Positions 1 to 6,733 of a stretch of DNA of 7,771 bases are shown in pieces. Each line of letters begins with the position of its first letter. The stretch's first letter is position 1. The translations under genes were made by a program, and so were the position numbers. The DNA comes from Anaerolineae bacterium (lineage in GTDB: Bacteria; Chloroflexota; Anaerolineae; 4572-78; NAK82), in contig JAUVRU010000068.1 in the NCBI GenBank assembly GCA_030597485.1, positions 1 to 7,771 on the forward strand. Reading direction: 5' to 3'. The notes under the pieces are model-generated. The model made no database searches. It had not been told where the DNA came from and was given only the letters and a program-made list of their open reading frames with translations.

Positions 1-166
1 CACCCCGATGACCGATGTTGGGTGCCAGTAACGCGAACCGGCCATCCTTGCTGTTCTTCGCGGCCATGCCCCCCACGCCATACGAGTCCAGCACGACTTG
101 ACTGGCAATGCTGGCCACAGCCACTGGGGAAATGTCAATTGTGCCAAACTCGGATTGTATAGTCAT
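1..166 (-). CDS. Asp23/Gls24 family (YloU-like) protein, N-terminal part
   Basis: The first 55 codons of a gene that runs off the left edge. Reading from ATG at 166, the protein shows the Asp23/Gls24 (DUF322) opening: a Gly-Thr-Ile-Asp-Ile-Ser strand, a helix rich in Val/Ala, then SYGVGGMAAKNSKDG, which closely resembles the start of Bacillus subtilis YloU. Members are small soluble proteins of about 110-130 residues. Some act in cell-envelope stress, and YloU types are usually encoded just before a DAK-domain fatty acid kinase (FakA/YloV); that neighbour would lie outside the window. GGAG at 178-181 precedes the ATG by 11 bases, an acceptable but long spacing. The gene is divergent from rpmB, an arrangement known in Firmicutes. 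I found no convincing promoter for it in the 135-base divergent gap. The family call is by motif memory and is fairly secure; a specific function cannot be given. Confidence 0.85.
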   Translation of the reverse strand, partial: MTIQSEFGTIDISPVAVASIASQVVLDSYGVGGMAAKNSKDGRFALLAPNIGHRG

Positions 167-206
167 ACTGTCTGCTTCTCCGCCTGGATGATGCCGGTTC
201 GCCCAC

Positions 207-235
207 TTGCCCGATCGTGCAGTACGTGGTACACT
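207..235 (+). promoter_or_regulatory. sigma-70 type promoter of rpmB
   Basis: A -35 box TTGCCC (207-212) and a -10 box TACACT (230-235) are separated by exactly 17 bases. TG at 227-228 one base before the -10 box makes it an extended -10. Transcription would begin near 242, giving a leader of about 60 bases before the L28 start. The spacer contains the imperfect palindrome GTACGTGGTAC (222-232), which could be coincidence. Inferred from sequence only. Confidence 0.7.
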
Positions 236-301
236 AACGGGCTTGAGCGCAACTGGGACAGTTACGCGCATCTATTCTGCGAGATGTGGAGGCACCTACC
301 T

Positions 302-481
302 ATGGCAAAGTGCGAGATTTGCGGCAAGATACCGCAATTTGGTCATAACGTGAGCCATTCAATGCGGCACACCAAGCGCCAATTCAAGGTCAACATACAG
401 CAGGCTACCATTGTTGAAGGGGGAAGGACGCGCAAGATCAAGGTATGCACCCGTTGTCTGCGCACGATGAACAAATCGTGA
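302..481 (+). CDS. rpmB: 50S ribosomal protein L28 (bL28)
   Basis: A 59-residue protein beginning MAKCEICGK, the characteristic opening of bacterial L28, a small basic protein of the large ribosomal subunit. It continues with the conserved GHNVSHS segment and K/R-rich strands that contact 23S rRNA. Two Cys pairs are visible, C4-x2-C7 and C49-x2-C52, so this is the zinc-binding (C+) form. Length fits the usual 60-80 residues at the short end. The start at 302 is fixed by GGAGG at 288-292, nine bases upstream. The frame is open further upstream to 98, but that extension crosses the promoter and does not resemble L28. It is transcribed alone, divergent from the YloU-like gene, and is followed by an intrinsic terminator near 584-647. 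Confidence 0.96.
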   Translation: MAKCEICGKIPQFGHNVSHSMRHTKRQFKVNIQQATIVEGGRTRKIKVCTRCLRTMNKS

Positions 482-511
482 CACAGCCTCCGGCCCTTCC
501 ATTCCCAGGGC

Positions 512-530
512 AGAGCCAAGCAATGGCTCT
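512..530 (+). repeat. perfect 7-bp hairpin downstream of rpmB
   Basis: AGAGCCA (512-518) and TGGCTCT (524-530) are perfect inverted copies around the 5-base loop AGCAA, 31 bases after the rpmB stop. No T-run follows, so it is not an intrinsic terminator by itself. It would lie at the 3' end of the rpmB transcript, where it might protect the message from exonucleases. That role is inference. Confidence 0.45.
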
Positions 531-583
531 GAGCATCCCGCCACAGTCTGGCCTGCTGTACAGACACCGCGAAACCTGCAAAC

Positions 584-647
584 CTGACCGGCTCGAAGAT
601 CGGAGATGACATCATCAATGATCCAACCAGGCCGGTCAGCGTTTTTT
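584..647 (+). terminator. intrinsic terminator of rpmB (branched stem)
   Basis: CTGACCGGC (584-592) pairs perfectly with GCCGGTCAG (631-639), a GC-rich 9-bp stem followed directly by CG and six T (642-647). This is a standard Rho-independent layout on the plus strand. The 38-base interior is unusually long for a terminator but can fold itself: GATC at 598-601 with GATC at 620-623, and GATG (605-608) with CATC (613-616). It most likely ends the rpmB transcript and insulates gatB. Confidence 0.7.
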
Positions 648-731
648 CTCCATTTCCAGTGCCTTGCACCTCCAGACGCGCGAAGCCTGGACACATTATA
701 ACCGATTCCTATTTCCGGTACAAGTCGTAAA

Positions 732-750
732 CTGACAGTGCGTCTGTCAG
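732..750. repeat. perfect 7-bp hairpin in the rpmB-gatB gap
   Basis: CTGACAG (732-738) and CTGTCAG (744-750) flank the loop TGCGT. On the minus strand the stem is followed by TTTACG, a weak T-run; on the plus strand there is none. No minus-strand gene needs a terminator here, so its role is unclear. It could be a regulator binding site or chance. Confidence 0.35.
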
Positions 751-892
751 GCGCTCTGATAGCCCTCTCCCCGATCCTGATGTCCGGAAACGCCCTTTCC
801 TGAGAAGACTCTTGCATACCTTATGGCATCCTATTGCAGACACCACCTTGGCCGCACATCCCTCGCCGGGTCGTTCTCCGACGGCCGCCAGA

Positions 893-921
893 TTGGCACA
901 CTGAACACACGGGCGTATAAT
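893..921 (+). promoter_or_regulatory. near-consensus sigma-70 promoter of gatB
   Basis: TTGGCA (893-898) and a perfect TATAAT (916-921) are separated by 17 bases. The expected start of transcription is near 928, giving a leader of about 40 bases before the gatB ATG. This is the best promoter in the window. It should drive gatB and, by readthrough of the 49-base gap, the glutamate dehydrogenase gene. It also shows that the in-frame GTG at 929, which sits at the predicted +1, is not the normal start. Confidence 0.8.
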
Positions 922-955
922 ATGGGCGGTGCCATCACTTCAGGGAGGATCCCCC

Positions 956-960
956 GGGAG
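956..960 (+). promoter_or_regulatory. ribosome binding site deciding the gatB start
   Basis: GGGAG lies seven bases before the ATG at 968. A second purine run, GGGAGG at 943-948, is too far away (19 bases) to serve this ATG but is inside the same short leader. Both lie downstream of the predicted transcription start. Confidence 0.7.
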
Positions 961-967
961 CCAATCG

Positions 968-2398
968 ATGCTTTACCAGCCCATCATTGGGATGGAAGTC
1001 CACGTGGAGTTGAACACCGCCAGCAAGATGTTCTGTGCTTGCAGTGCCGACGCCTTCGGTGCCTCGCCTAACACTCACGTCTGTCCAGTCTGTCTGGGCA
1101 TGCCGGGGACCCTGCCAGCCATCAACGAAGACGCCGTTCGGTACACTGTGATGACTGGTCTGGCGTTGAACTGTGCTGTTCAGTCTCACAACCTCTTTGC
1201 CCGCAAGAACTACTTCTACCCCGATCTGCCCAAGGGTTACCAGATCTCGCAGTACGAGCTGCCGCTGTGTGTTGGCGGATATCTGGACATTGATGTGGGT
1301 GATCAAACCCAGCGCGTCAGGATCAGCCGGGTGCACCTGGAGGAGGATACCGGCAAGCTGACACACGTGGGTGAGCACAGTCTGATCGACGTCAACCGGG
1401 CCGGTGTGCCCCTGATGGAGATCGTATCTGAAGCCGATATGCACTCGGCGGAGGAGGCCTACGCTTACGTCACACGTTTGCGCCAGATTGTTCGTTATCT
1501 GGGGGTGAGCAGCGGCGATATGGAGAAAGGCGCGATGCGCTGTGAAGTGAACCTCTCGCTGCGCCCGCCAGGCGCTGACAAGTTCGGCACCAAGGTAGAG
1601 ATCAAAAACCTGAATTCCTTCCGCAGCGTGCGTTCCGCCATCGCCTACGAGATCGAAAGACAGACTCAGGCTCTGGAGGCGAATGAGCCTGTGGTCCAGG
1701 TGACGATGGGATGGGATGAGGCGGCTGGCGTCACCCGTCAACAACGCAGCAAAGAAGAAGCTCACGACTACCGTTACTTCCCTGAACCCGACCTGCCGGC
1801 GCTGGAATTGGAGTCGGCCTGGATTGACGAAGTGCTAGAAAGCCTGCCCGAGTTGCCTGATGTCAAGCGAGACCGATTTGTGACCGACTACGGGTTGAGT
1901 CGCTACGATGCCAGCGTGCTGACCGAGGATCAGGAAGTGGCCGATTACTACGAGGAGGCAGTGCGCACGAAGCACGAAGATGCCAGCCCCAAATTGGTGG
2001 CGAATTGGGTGACAGGTGAACTATTCAGGATGATGAACGAAACGGGAAAACCCATCCCGGACGTGATGATTCGGCCAGGGGATCTGGCGGCGCTCACCGG
2101 GATGATCGCCACCAACACCATCAATCAAACGGCAGCCAAGAAGGTGTTTGGCGTCATGTGGGACACGGGGCGGTCACCTGAGCCCATCGTTGAAGAACTG
2201 GGCCTGAAGCAGATCTCTGATCGTGATCAGCTGGCCACTATCGTGGCCCGGGTGATTGTCGAAAACCCGGAACCAGTGACGAACTTCAAGGAAGGAAAGG
2301 AAACCTCTATTCGTTTCCTGATTGGACAGGTAATGAGAGCTACCCGAGGCAAGGCTAATCCCCAATTGGCCGAGAAGATGCTTCGCGAGCAGATGTAG
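968..2398 (+). CDS. gatB: Asp-tRNA(Asn)/Glu-tRNA(Gln) amidotransferase subunit B
   Basis: A 476-residue GatB of normal length. In the GatCAB complex, GatB binds misacylated Glu-tRNA(Gln) or Asp-tRNA(Asn) and activates the acyl group with ATP. Ammonia reaches it through a channel from the GatA glutaminase. Visible landmarks are the GMEVHVEL start (8-15), a Cys quartet C23-x-C25 and C39-x2-C42 typical of a metal site, [14 protein letters not shown] (84-97), HLEEDTGK (123-130) and [15 protein letters not shown] (141-155). Further on are MRCEVNLS (190-197) and the EIKNLNS box (211-217). The C-terminal GatB/YqeY tRNA-binding domain spans about 325-476 and ends with the conserved GKANP. The ATG at 968 is chosen because GGGAG precedes it and GatB homologues begin at this point; a GTG 39 bases upstream is in frame but coincides with predicted +1. 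GatA and GatC are not in the window. The gdh gene follows after 49 bases. Confidence 0.97.
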   Translation: MLYQPIIGMEVHVELNTASKMFCACSADAFGASPNTHVCPVCLGMPGTLPAINEDAVRYTVMTGLALNCAVQSHNLFARKNYFYPDLPKGYQISQYELPLCVGGYLDIDVGDQTQRVRISRVHLEEDTGKLTHVGEHSLIDVNRAGVPLMEIVSEADMHSAEEAYAYVTRLRQIVRYLGVSSGDMEKGAMRCEVNLSLRPPGADKFGTKVEIKNLNSFRSVRSAIAYEIERQTQALEANEPVVQVTMGWDEAAGVTRQQRSKEEAHDYRYFPEPDLPALELESAWIDEVLESLPELPDVKRDRFVTDYGLSRYDASVLTEDQEVADYYEEAVRTKHEDASPKLVANWVTGELFRMMNETGKPIPDVMIRPGDLAALTGMIATNTINQTAAKKVFGVMWDTGRSPEPIVEELGLKQISDRDQLATIVARVIVENPEPVTNFKEGKETSIRFLIGQVMRATRGKANPQLAEKMLREQM

Positions 2399-2430
2399 CC
2401 TGTGTGTGATTCTAAGAGACGCCATTTTCG

Positions 2431-2436
2431 AAGGAG
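2431..2436 (+). promoter_or_regulatory. ribosome binding site deciding the gdh start
   Basis: AAGGAG sits 11 bases before the ATG at 2448. It lies inside the extra coding stretch that would exist if the in-frame GTG at 2406 were used, and thus argues for the later start. Confidence 0.65.
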
Positions 2437-2447
2437 CAAAACCCGCC

Positions 2448-3698
2448 ATGTCAACCGAGTTGAACCCATTTGCAATTGCCCAAGAGCAACTTGCCGAAGC
2501 TGCTGAGCTGTTGGGCCTGGACGAGGCCACCCACGAGCTGCTGCGGTGGCCACGTCGGGAACTCAAAGTCACCATCCCCGTGCGCATGGACGATGATACG
2601 GTTAAGGTCTTCCATGGCTACCGGGTGCAATACAATGACGCGCGCGGTCCCACCAAAGGAGGCCTGCGCTGGCACCCTGACGAGACGATTGATACGGTGC
2701 GCGCCCTGGCCGCGTGGATGACCTGGAAGACAGCGGTAGTTGACATCCCCCTGGGCGGGGGCAAGGGAGGCGTCACCTGCAACCCAAAGGAGATGTCGCC
2801 GGTGGAACAAGAGCGCCTGGCGCGAGCCTATATCCGCGCCGTTCACCGTTTCATTGGCGAGGAGACCGACGTGCCCGCGCCGGACGTATATACCAACCCC
2901 CAAATCATGGCCTGGATGATGGACGAGTACAGCGTCATCAAGGGTCACAACGTGCCCGGTATGATCACCGGCAAACCCCTTCCTCTTGGCGGTTCTGAAG
3001 GGCGCGGCGATGCTACGGCTCGCGGTGGGGTCTATACGGTACGCGAAGCAGCCAACGTTCTGGACCTTGACCTCACGGGAGGCACAGCCGCCGTCCAGGG
3101 ATATGGCAACGCGGGTCAGTTTGCTCACAAGCTGGGTGAGGAAGTGCTGGGGCTGAAGGTGGTGGCCATCTCCGACTCGAAGGGAGGTGTTTACCAGCCG
3201 GATGGCATTCCTTTCGAGGACGGTGTGGCCTGGAAGAAGAAAACTGGCAGTGTGACAAACATGCCTGATACCCAACCCCTCACCAATGAGGCTCTGCTGG
3301 AGTCAGAGGTCACTGTGCTCTTCCCGGCCGCGTTGGAGAGTGTCATCACAGCAGTCAACGCCGGCAATATCAAGGCCAGGATCGTAGCTGAGCTGGCCAA
3401 TGGTCCGACGACGCCAGAAGCTGATCAGATTCTGAACCAGAATGGGGTCTACGTGATCCCTGATTTCTTATGCAACGCCGGAGGCGTCACAGTCAGCTAC
3501 TTCGAGCAGGTACAGAACGCCTACGACTACTATTGGGACTTGGACCTGGTTCACCAGCGGCTGGATGCCAAGATGACATCCGCGTTCCACGCTGTGCACA
3601 GGATGGCTCAATCTATGGGTGTGCACAACCGTCTGGGTGCCTACCTGGTGGCGGTGCAACGCGTGGCAGAAGCGTGCAAACTGCGCGGCTGGGTGTGA
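2448..3698 (+). CDS. glutamate dehydrogenase (Glu/Leu/Phe/Val family)
   Basis: A 416-residue hexameric-type dehydrogenase that reversibly deaminates glutamate to 2-oxoglutarate and ammonia with NAD(P). The N-terminal substrate domain shows the three family lysines: K70 in GPTKGG, K94 in MTWKTA and K106 in GGGKGG. The catalytic aspartate is D146 in [22 protein letters not shown] (181-194) leads into the Rossmann domain, whose dinucleotide fingerprint GYGNAG is at 218-223. The second-strand region AISDSKGG (240-247) has no obvious acidic/basic pattern that would let me choose NAD over [14 protein letters not shown] (317-326) and [14 protein letters not shown] (340-353, with substrate-contacting S350) are intact. 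Start at 2448 is supported by AAGGAG. It is probably cotranscribed with gatB: the 49-base gap shows no terminator or promoter. Family specificity for Glu rather than Leu/Val rests on overall resemblance. Confidence 0.94.
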   Translation: MSTELNPFAIAQEQLAEAAELLGLDEATHELLRWPRRELKVTIPVRMDDDTVKVFHGYRVQYNDARGPTKGGLRWHPDETIDTVRALAAWMTWKTAVVDIPLGGGKGGVTCNPKEMSPVEQERLARAYIRAVHRFIGEETDVPAPDVYTNPQIMAWMMDEYSVIKGHNVPGMITGKPLPLGGSEGRGDATARGGVYTVREAANVLDLDLTGGTAAVQGYGNAGQFAHKLGEEVLGLKVVAISDSKGGVYQPDGIPFEDGVAWKKKTGSVTNMPDTQPLTNEALLESEVTVLFPAALESVITAVNAGNIKARIVAELANGPTTPEADQILNQNGVYVIPDFLCNAGGVTVSYFEQVQNAYDYYWDLDLVHQRLDAKMTSAFHAVHRMAQSMGVHNRLGAYLVAVQRVAEACKLRGWV

Positions 3699-3725
3699 CG
3701 GGCCGCCTATACTGCTGAAGAGTTC

Positions 3726-3745
3726 GGCCAATCGCAGTGTTGGCC
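3726..3745. repeat. short GGCCAA/TTGGCC inverted repeat after gdh
   Basis: GGCCAA (3726-3731) and TTGGCC (3740-3745) flank 8 bases, and the left arm can alternatively pair with GGCCG at 3701-3705. There is no T-run. It lies 28 bases after the gdh stop and may help define the message end; weakly supported. Confidence 0.3.
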
Positions 3746-3774
3746 AGGCGCTTCATTATCAGCACTTGTAGAAT

Positions 3775-3816
3775 GTGGCCTCAATACACAAAGCGGAATC
3801 TGTGTATCGAGGCCAC
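3775..3816. terminator. long 16-bp hairpin between convergent genes
   Basis: The arms 3775-3790 and 3801-3816 match at 15 of 16 positions around a 10-base loop (AAGCGGAATC). In a plus-strand transcript the odd position is an A-C mismatch (3783/3808); in a minus-strand transcript it is a tolerated G-U pair, so the fold is continuous there. It sits between the gdh gene ending at 3698 and the lipoprotein gene ending at 3944 from the other side. A bidirectional terminator or 3'-end stabiliser is therefore the natural reading. Neither side has a T-run, so termination would not be of the classic type. The rest of the 3699-3943 gap holds no gene I can support. Confidence 0.5.
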
Positions 3817-3943
3817 CGCAATCACTACGCCTCAACATACGGGTCGCGCTGCTGGGCGTTGGTGCGACTGCTGCCACAATCGCCTGGCCACGGTTCTGGC
3901 AAACAGCTATCAAAAGCCGTTTTCTGTTGGCGCTTTCTCTGAG

Positions 3944-4366
3944 TCAGGGGACCTGGTAGTTGATCGTGTAGGACACGCCAGTAGCATCCCCGTCCAGGGC
4001 TTCAAAGGTCACCTCAAGCTCATCGAAGTCACCCTCACAATCTGCCGATAGAGCAGCGGGGCTGCCAGGCGATGCCTGGGCGCTCCGTGTCTCTCCGTCG
4101 GGGTCTTTGCACGACACGCGCACCGCACCACTCTCAACCGACACCCTGATCTCAACGGGGATGGTGTCGAATGAACTTATGCGATCGTTTTCAATATTCT
4201 CGGTGACTGTGCCCGATAGTTTTTTCCAGCTTCCCTCACACTGGCCGCTGCCTATGGTGGAGCGGCACGCTCGGTGGCTGCCGACGGTGGAACCGGTCGA
4301 CTCACAGGCCAGAGCAGACAGAATCAACATCAGAATCACCAGTACAATAACAATTCGTTCTTGCGT
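3944..4366 (-). CDS. small predicted lipoprotein, unknown function
   Basis: Not a family I recognise. Read from the ACG at 4366 it has 140 residues: a short polar/basic start (QER), a hydrophobic core IVIVLVILMLILSALA, then Cys21, a plausible lipidation site although ALAC is not the ideal LAGC lipobox. The mature part is acidic, Ser/Thr/Gly-rich and predicted mostly beta by its alternating pattern. It contains four further Cys that could form two disulfides. It is probably anchored on the outer face of the membrane. The start is odd: a strong AGGGGGG (4374-4380) lies seven bases before ACG, while the first conventional start, GTG at 4339, lies mid-way through the hydrophobic core and has no ribosome site. 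If GTG is used the protein has 131 residues. It begins 17 bases after the membrane protein's stop, so it is likely cotranscribed and translationally linked. Confidence 0.6.
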   Translation of the reverse strand, partial: TQERIVIVLVILMLILSALACESTGSTVGSHRACRSTIGSGQCEGSWKKLSGTVTENIENDRISSFDTIPVEIRVSVESGAVRVSCKDPDGETRSAQASPGSPAALSADCEGDFDELEVTFEALDGDATGVSYTINYQVP

Positions 4367-4373
4367 GGCGTTT

Positions 4374-4380
4374 CCCCCCT
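4374..4380 (-). promoter_or_regulatory. strong ribosome binding site pointing to a non-ATG start
   Basis: AGGGGGG on the minus strand, in the 17-base gap after the TAG of the upstream membrane protein gene. The codon at ideal distance (seven bases) is ACG at 4366-4364, in frame with the lipoprotein. No ATG, GTG or TTG in that frame lies within range. Confidence 0.6.
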
Positions 4381-4383
4381 TTT

Positions 4384-6660
4384 CTATGGCAGTCTGATTT
4401 CGTCTAGCGGCACGGCATTGTCATCGAACACAAGGGCATCAGGCCCGGTGGCAGTCACCCGCCTCAGGTTCACATTGTACATGCCCGTTACCACGCCGTA
4501 TCTGCCGGGCACCAGGTCCGGTGGCAGCTCGATCAGGTGCGGGTCGGCGTAAACGTGACCCACCTCCCAGGTGTGGGTGGGGGCCTCCCCGTCTCCCGGG
4601 AAGCCGTCGTGACCAGCAACAAACTGCCCATCGGTATCCAGCAGGTGAGTGAAGGCCGTGTAGCTCTGGACGGGGGACGTGGTCGCCCACCAGTACAGGG
4701 TCACGAGCACCTGATCTCGGGAGGGACGCTTGATCTCATACCCCACCAGGTTGGCACCACTGCCCAGACGTGCTACCGGGGGCAGTGGGACCACATTGCC
4801 TTTGGTGGCGAACAGCTGTAGCCCATACCCCGTGTCGAAGTCGTAGGTCAGCAAGGTGCGTCCCGTTTCGCCCGCCACACTGGCATCGCTCGTAACCAGC
4901 CATACACGGTCGGCGTCGGCGACCAGCTGGGACCAGGTGGGGGCGGCGGCGTACAGGCGGTCTCCCCCTGCCAGGCGTAGGGCGTAGTCATTGCCGACGT
5001 AGGGAGCGAGACGGCGCAGGAGGTCCTGCTCAGTGACCAGCAACGTGCTGGCCTGGGCGCGGGCCTGTTGGGTGTCCAGATACCCGATAAGGGGAGCAGC
5101 CGGGTCCTGGCGCAGTTGGCGCTGCGCGTAGCTGCGTGCGGCGGAGGGAATGGAAAGAACCAGGCCAAGGCCCACCAGAGCTGACAGCCCCAGTGGCGCG
5201 TACCGTCGCACCACGGCCAGGCGCGATAGCCCCGGTCCCCACAAGACAAAGCTGAACTCCAGCAGGAGTGCCCCCAGCGTCAACCAGCGGGCGACGACGA
5301 CCGCCACCAGCAAACCCTGTGCATCGGGGACGAGCACGAAATAAACCGGCTGCTCCAGTACATTGAGAAGCGTCAGCAGCAGACAGTAGGCTACGCCCCG
5401 TCCGCTGGGGAAGAGCAGGATGACAAACGGCAGCAGATAGACGAGGAACTGAGGACTATAACCTTTGGAGTAGAGCAGAAACAGCGTTATCGTCAGGCCG
5501 GCAAAGGCCACCACGTTGCGTGGTCGGCGATAGTCAGCGGGGCGAGTCCACGCGATCAGGTAGAAGATGCCAAAAGCCACGGTAATGATTCCCCAGGGCA
5601 GTGTGCTCTCGTGAAGCGCAAAAGATATCGCGGCCGGATTGAGCCGATCGCCCCCCACTGCGCCATAGCCCAGATAGCCCTCCATAACAGCCCAAACCGT
5701 CTCCCACGAAGAACGGCCTATGATCGCACGTGCCGTCGTCAGCAGCCAGGCCGGCTGTGTCAGCAGAAAAGGCAGCGATAGGGCCAGGATAGCCAACAGG
5801 GTGGTCACCCCGTACAGGGCACAATCCTGCAATGACTCTCGCCTGCTTCCCGCTGAATCCCACAAGTGCCGCAAGGCCACCGGCACCATCAGGATGGGCG
5901 TTACCTTCACCAGGAACCCGAATGCAACCGAGACAGCCGAGCTGAACAGCCTCCCCCTCAGAATCAACTCCAGCCCCAACAACAAGAAGAAGAGGGCAAC
6001 GGCATCGAAGAAGCCCAGCATCGCGTAGATGGGGACGAAGAGAAGCGTGTACAGCCACAGAGGACGTAGTACTTGCTCGGTATCGGGTGCTGGAGAGGAT
6101 GTGTCGTCGGCCTGATTGCCGGACGTCACTTGGTTGCCGACCGCAAGGGCCTCGCTTGGGGCCGAGGGGTGATCAGGGGCCGTGGTTGGCAGCCGTGCAT
6201 ACAGTCGACGCGAAATCCGATACAGCAGCACCAGGTTGCCGGTCTCGAACAGGACGAAAACACTCCCCAAGATCAGAACGAACCATAACCGATAGTCGTC
6301 GGGCCAGGGTGGGAAGAGCAGGCTCAGCTTGTACGCTCCCACGGCCAGCCACGGGACGATGGGAGGCCACTCCAGCCAGTAGTGCAGGAAGGGATAGAGA
6401 CCATAGTCAGAGATGGCGGCGATGCCCAGGAGGATATCGGAGTCGGAATAGTCGCGGATAAACCCACCCGGGCGAAGCAGCAGCAGAGCCAGCAGCCGAA
6501 AGGCGAGAAACAGGATGAGCAGCCAGCGAAAGCTAAACTGTGGGCCGGACGAGGAAATGGTGCCGGATGACGATGGCGAGGACCGCGGCTCGACGACTGA
6601 CGTGTCCGTTGACTGCCGAGCATCAGGTGCCTTCGATTCGGACAGTGTGTTTTCTGTCAT
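4384..6660 (-). CDS. GT-C type polytopic membrane glycosyltransferase-like protein with C-terminal soluble domain
   Basis: A 758-residue membrane protein. Residues 1-40 are polar, Ser/Thr-rich and probably cytoplasmic. About a dozen hydrophobic segments follow from 43 to about 505, with a Ser/Pro/Asp-rich hydrophilic loop at 155-198. The first extracytoplasmic loop carries the acidic cluster RDYSDSD (69-75), in the place where GT-C enzymes keep their catalytic Asp. LVKVTPIL (250-257) and SKGYSPQFLVYLLPF (398-412) resemble motifs of GT87/mannosyltransferase-like proteins that use polyprenyl-phosphate sugars. Residues 506-758 form a soluble part ending in a beta-rich domain: NLVGYEI, VTLYWWA, AFTHLLDTDG, then a THTWEVGH and PGRYGVVTGMYN stretch. 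I recognise this module from Chloroflexota membrane glycosyltransferases. ATG at 6660 is chosen over TTG at 6711 because GAGGG at 6667-6671 sits six bases before it. The donor, acceptor and product cannot be told. Confidence 0.75.
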   Translation of the reverse strand: MTENTLSESKAPDARQSTDTSVVEPRSSPSSSGTISSSGPQFSFRWLLILFLAFRLLALLLLRPGGFIRDYSDSDILLGIAAISDYGLYPFLHYWLEWPPIVPWLAVGAYKLSLLFPPWPDDYRLWFVLILGSVFVLFETGNLVLLYRISRRLYARLPTTAPDHPSAPSEALAVGNQVTSGNQADDTSSPAPDTEQVLRPLWLYTLLFVPIYAMLGFFDAVALFFLLLGLELILRGRLFSSAVSVAFGFLVKVTPILMVPVALRHLWDSAGSRRESLQDCALYGVTTLLAILALSLPFLLTQPAWLLTTARAIIGRSSWETVWAVMEGYLGYGAVGGDRLNPAAISFALHESTLPWGIITVAFGIFYLIAWTRPADYRRPRNVVAFAGLTITLFLLYSKGYSPQFLVYLLPFVILLFPSGRGVAYCLLLTLLNVLEQPVYFVLVPDAQGLLVAVVVARWLTLGALLLEFSFVLWGPGLSRLAVVRRYAPLGLSALVGLGLVLSIPSAARSYAQRQLRQDPAAPLIGYLDTQQARAQASTLLVTEQDLLRRLAPYVGNDYALRLAGGDRLYAAAPTWSQLVADADRVWLVTSDASVAGETGRTLLTYDFDTGYGLQLFATKGNVVPLPPVARLGSGANLVGYEIKRPSRDQVLVTLYWWATTSPVQSYTAFTHLLDTDGQFVAGHDGFPGDGEAPTHTWEVGHVYADPHLIELPPDLVPGRYGVVTGMYNVNLRRVTATGPDALVFDDNAVPLDEIRLP

Positions 6661-6666
6661 CTTCCA

Positions 6667-6671
6667 CCCTC
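6667..6671 (-). promoter_or_regulatory. ribosome binding site deciding the membrane protein start
   Basis: GAGGG on the minus strand, six bases before ATG at 6660. The alternative in-frame TTG at 6711 lies upstream of it. The whole 73-base gap to the RNase H gene shows no clear terminator or promoter, consistent with one transcript. Confidence 0.6.
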
Positions 6672-6733
6672 TATCACTGTCTTGAAAAGCAGGGCGCGCC
6701 AGGATCCTCAAGCGGCGGGCTAAGTCGGACGGA

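Larger units (their letters stand above)
482..892. other. gene-free region between rpmB and gatB
   Basis: About 410 bases with no convincing gene on either strand. The open frames here have no recognisable protein features, and the longest minus-strand ones run back across rpmB. The first half is rich in short inverted repeats (512-530, and GTCTG/CAGAC at 546-550 and 561-565). It also has a tandem AAACCTG (572-578 and 580-586) directly ahead of an intrinsic terminator. The second half has one perfect hairpin (732-750) and otherwise nothing I can name. No tRNA or known riboswitch pattern was recognised. Confidence 0.6.

Noticed and set aside
98..481. Longer reading of the L28 frame (127 residues).
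   Set aside because: The extra part crosses the rpmB promoter and leader, does not look like L28, and the ribosome site at 288-292 selects the ATG at 302.
359..817. Minus-strand frame of 152 codons across the rpmB-gatB gap.
   Set aside because: It overlaps rpmB and the terminator, has no recognisable motifs, and its length is expected by chance in GC-rich DNA.
943..960. GGATCCCCCGGG resembles a cloning-vector polylinker (BamHI/SmaI sites).
   Set aside because: It has an extra C relative to the usual polylinker, no further vector sequence adjoins it, and it sits naturally in the gatB leader between promoter and start codon.
482..967. A T-box or other amino-acid riboswitch ahead of gatB.
   Set aside because: The gatB leader after the predicted +1 is only about 40 bases, and no T-box sequence or specifier-loop pattern is visible further upstream.
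935..1765. Long minus-strand open frame (276 codons) antisense to gatB.
   Set aside because: It mirrors the codon structure of gatB, with no motif or convincing start signal of its own.
2451..3275. Long minus-strand open frame (274 codons) antisense to the glutamate dehydrogenase gene.
   Set aside because: A shadow of a strongly conserved plus-strand gene; the translation has no family features.
3737..4051. Plus-strand 104-codon frame in the gap after gdh.
   Set aside because: It runs through the 16-bp hairpin and into the lipoprotein gene on the other strand; composition and motifs do not suggest a protein.
6661..6733. A separate promoter for the membrane protein gene.
   Set aside because: TTGAGG occurs but no acceptable -10 box lies at the right distance; readthrough from rnhA is simpler.
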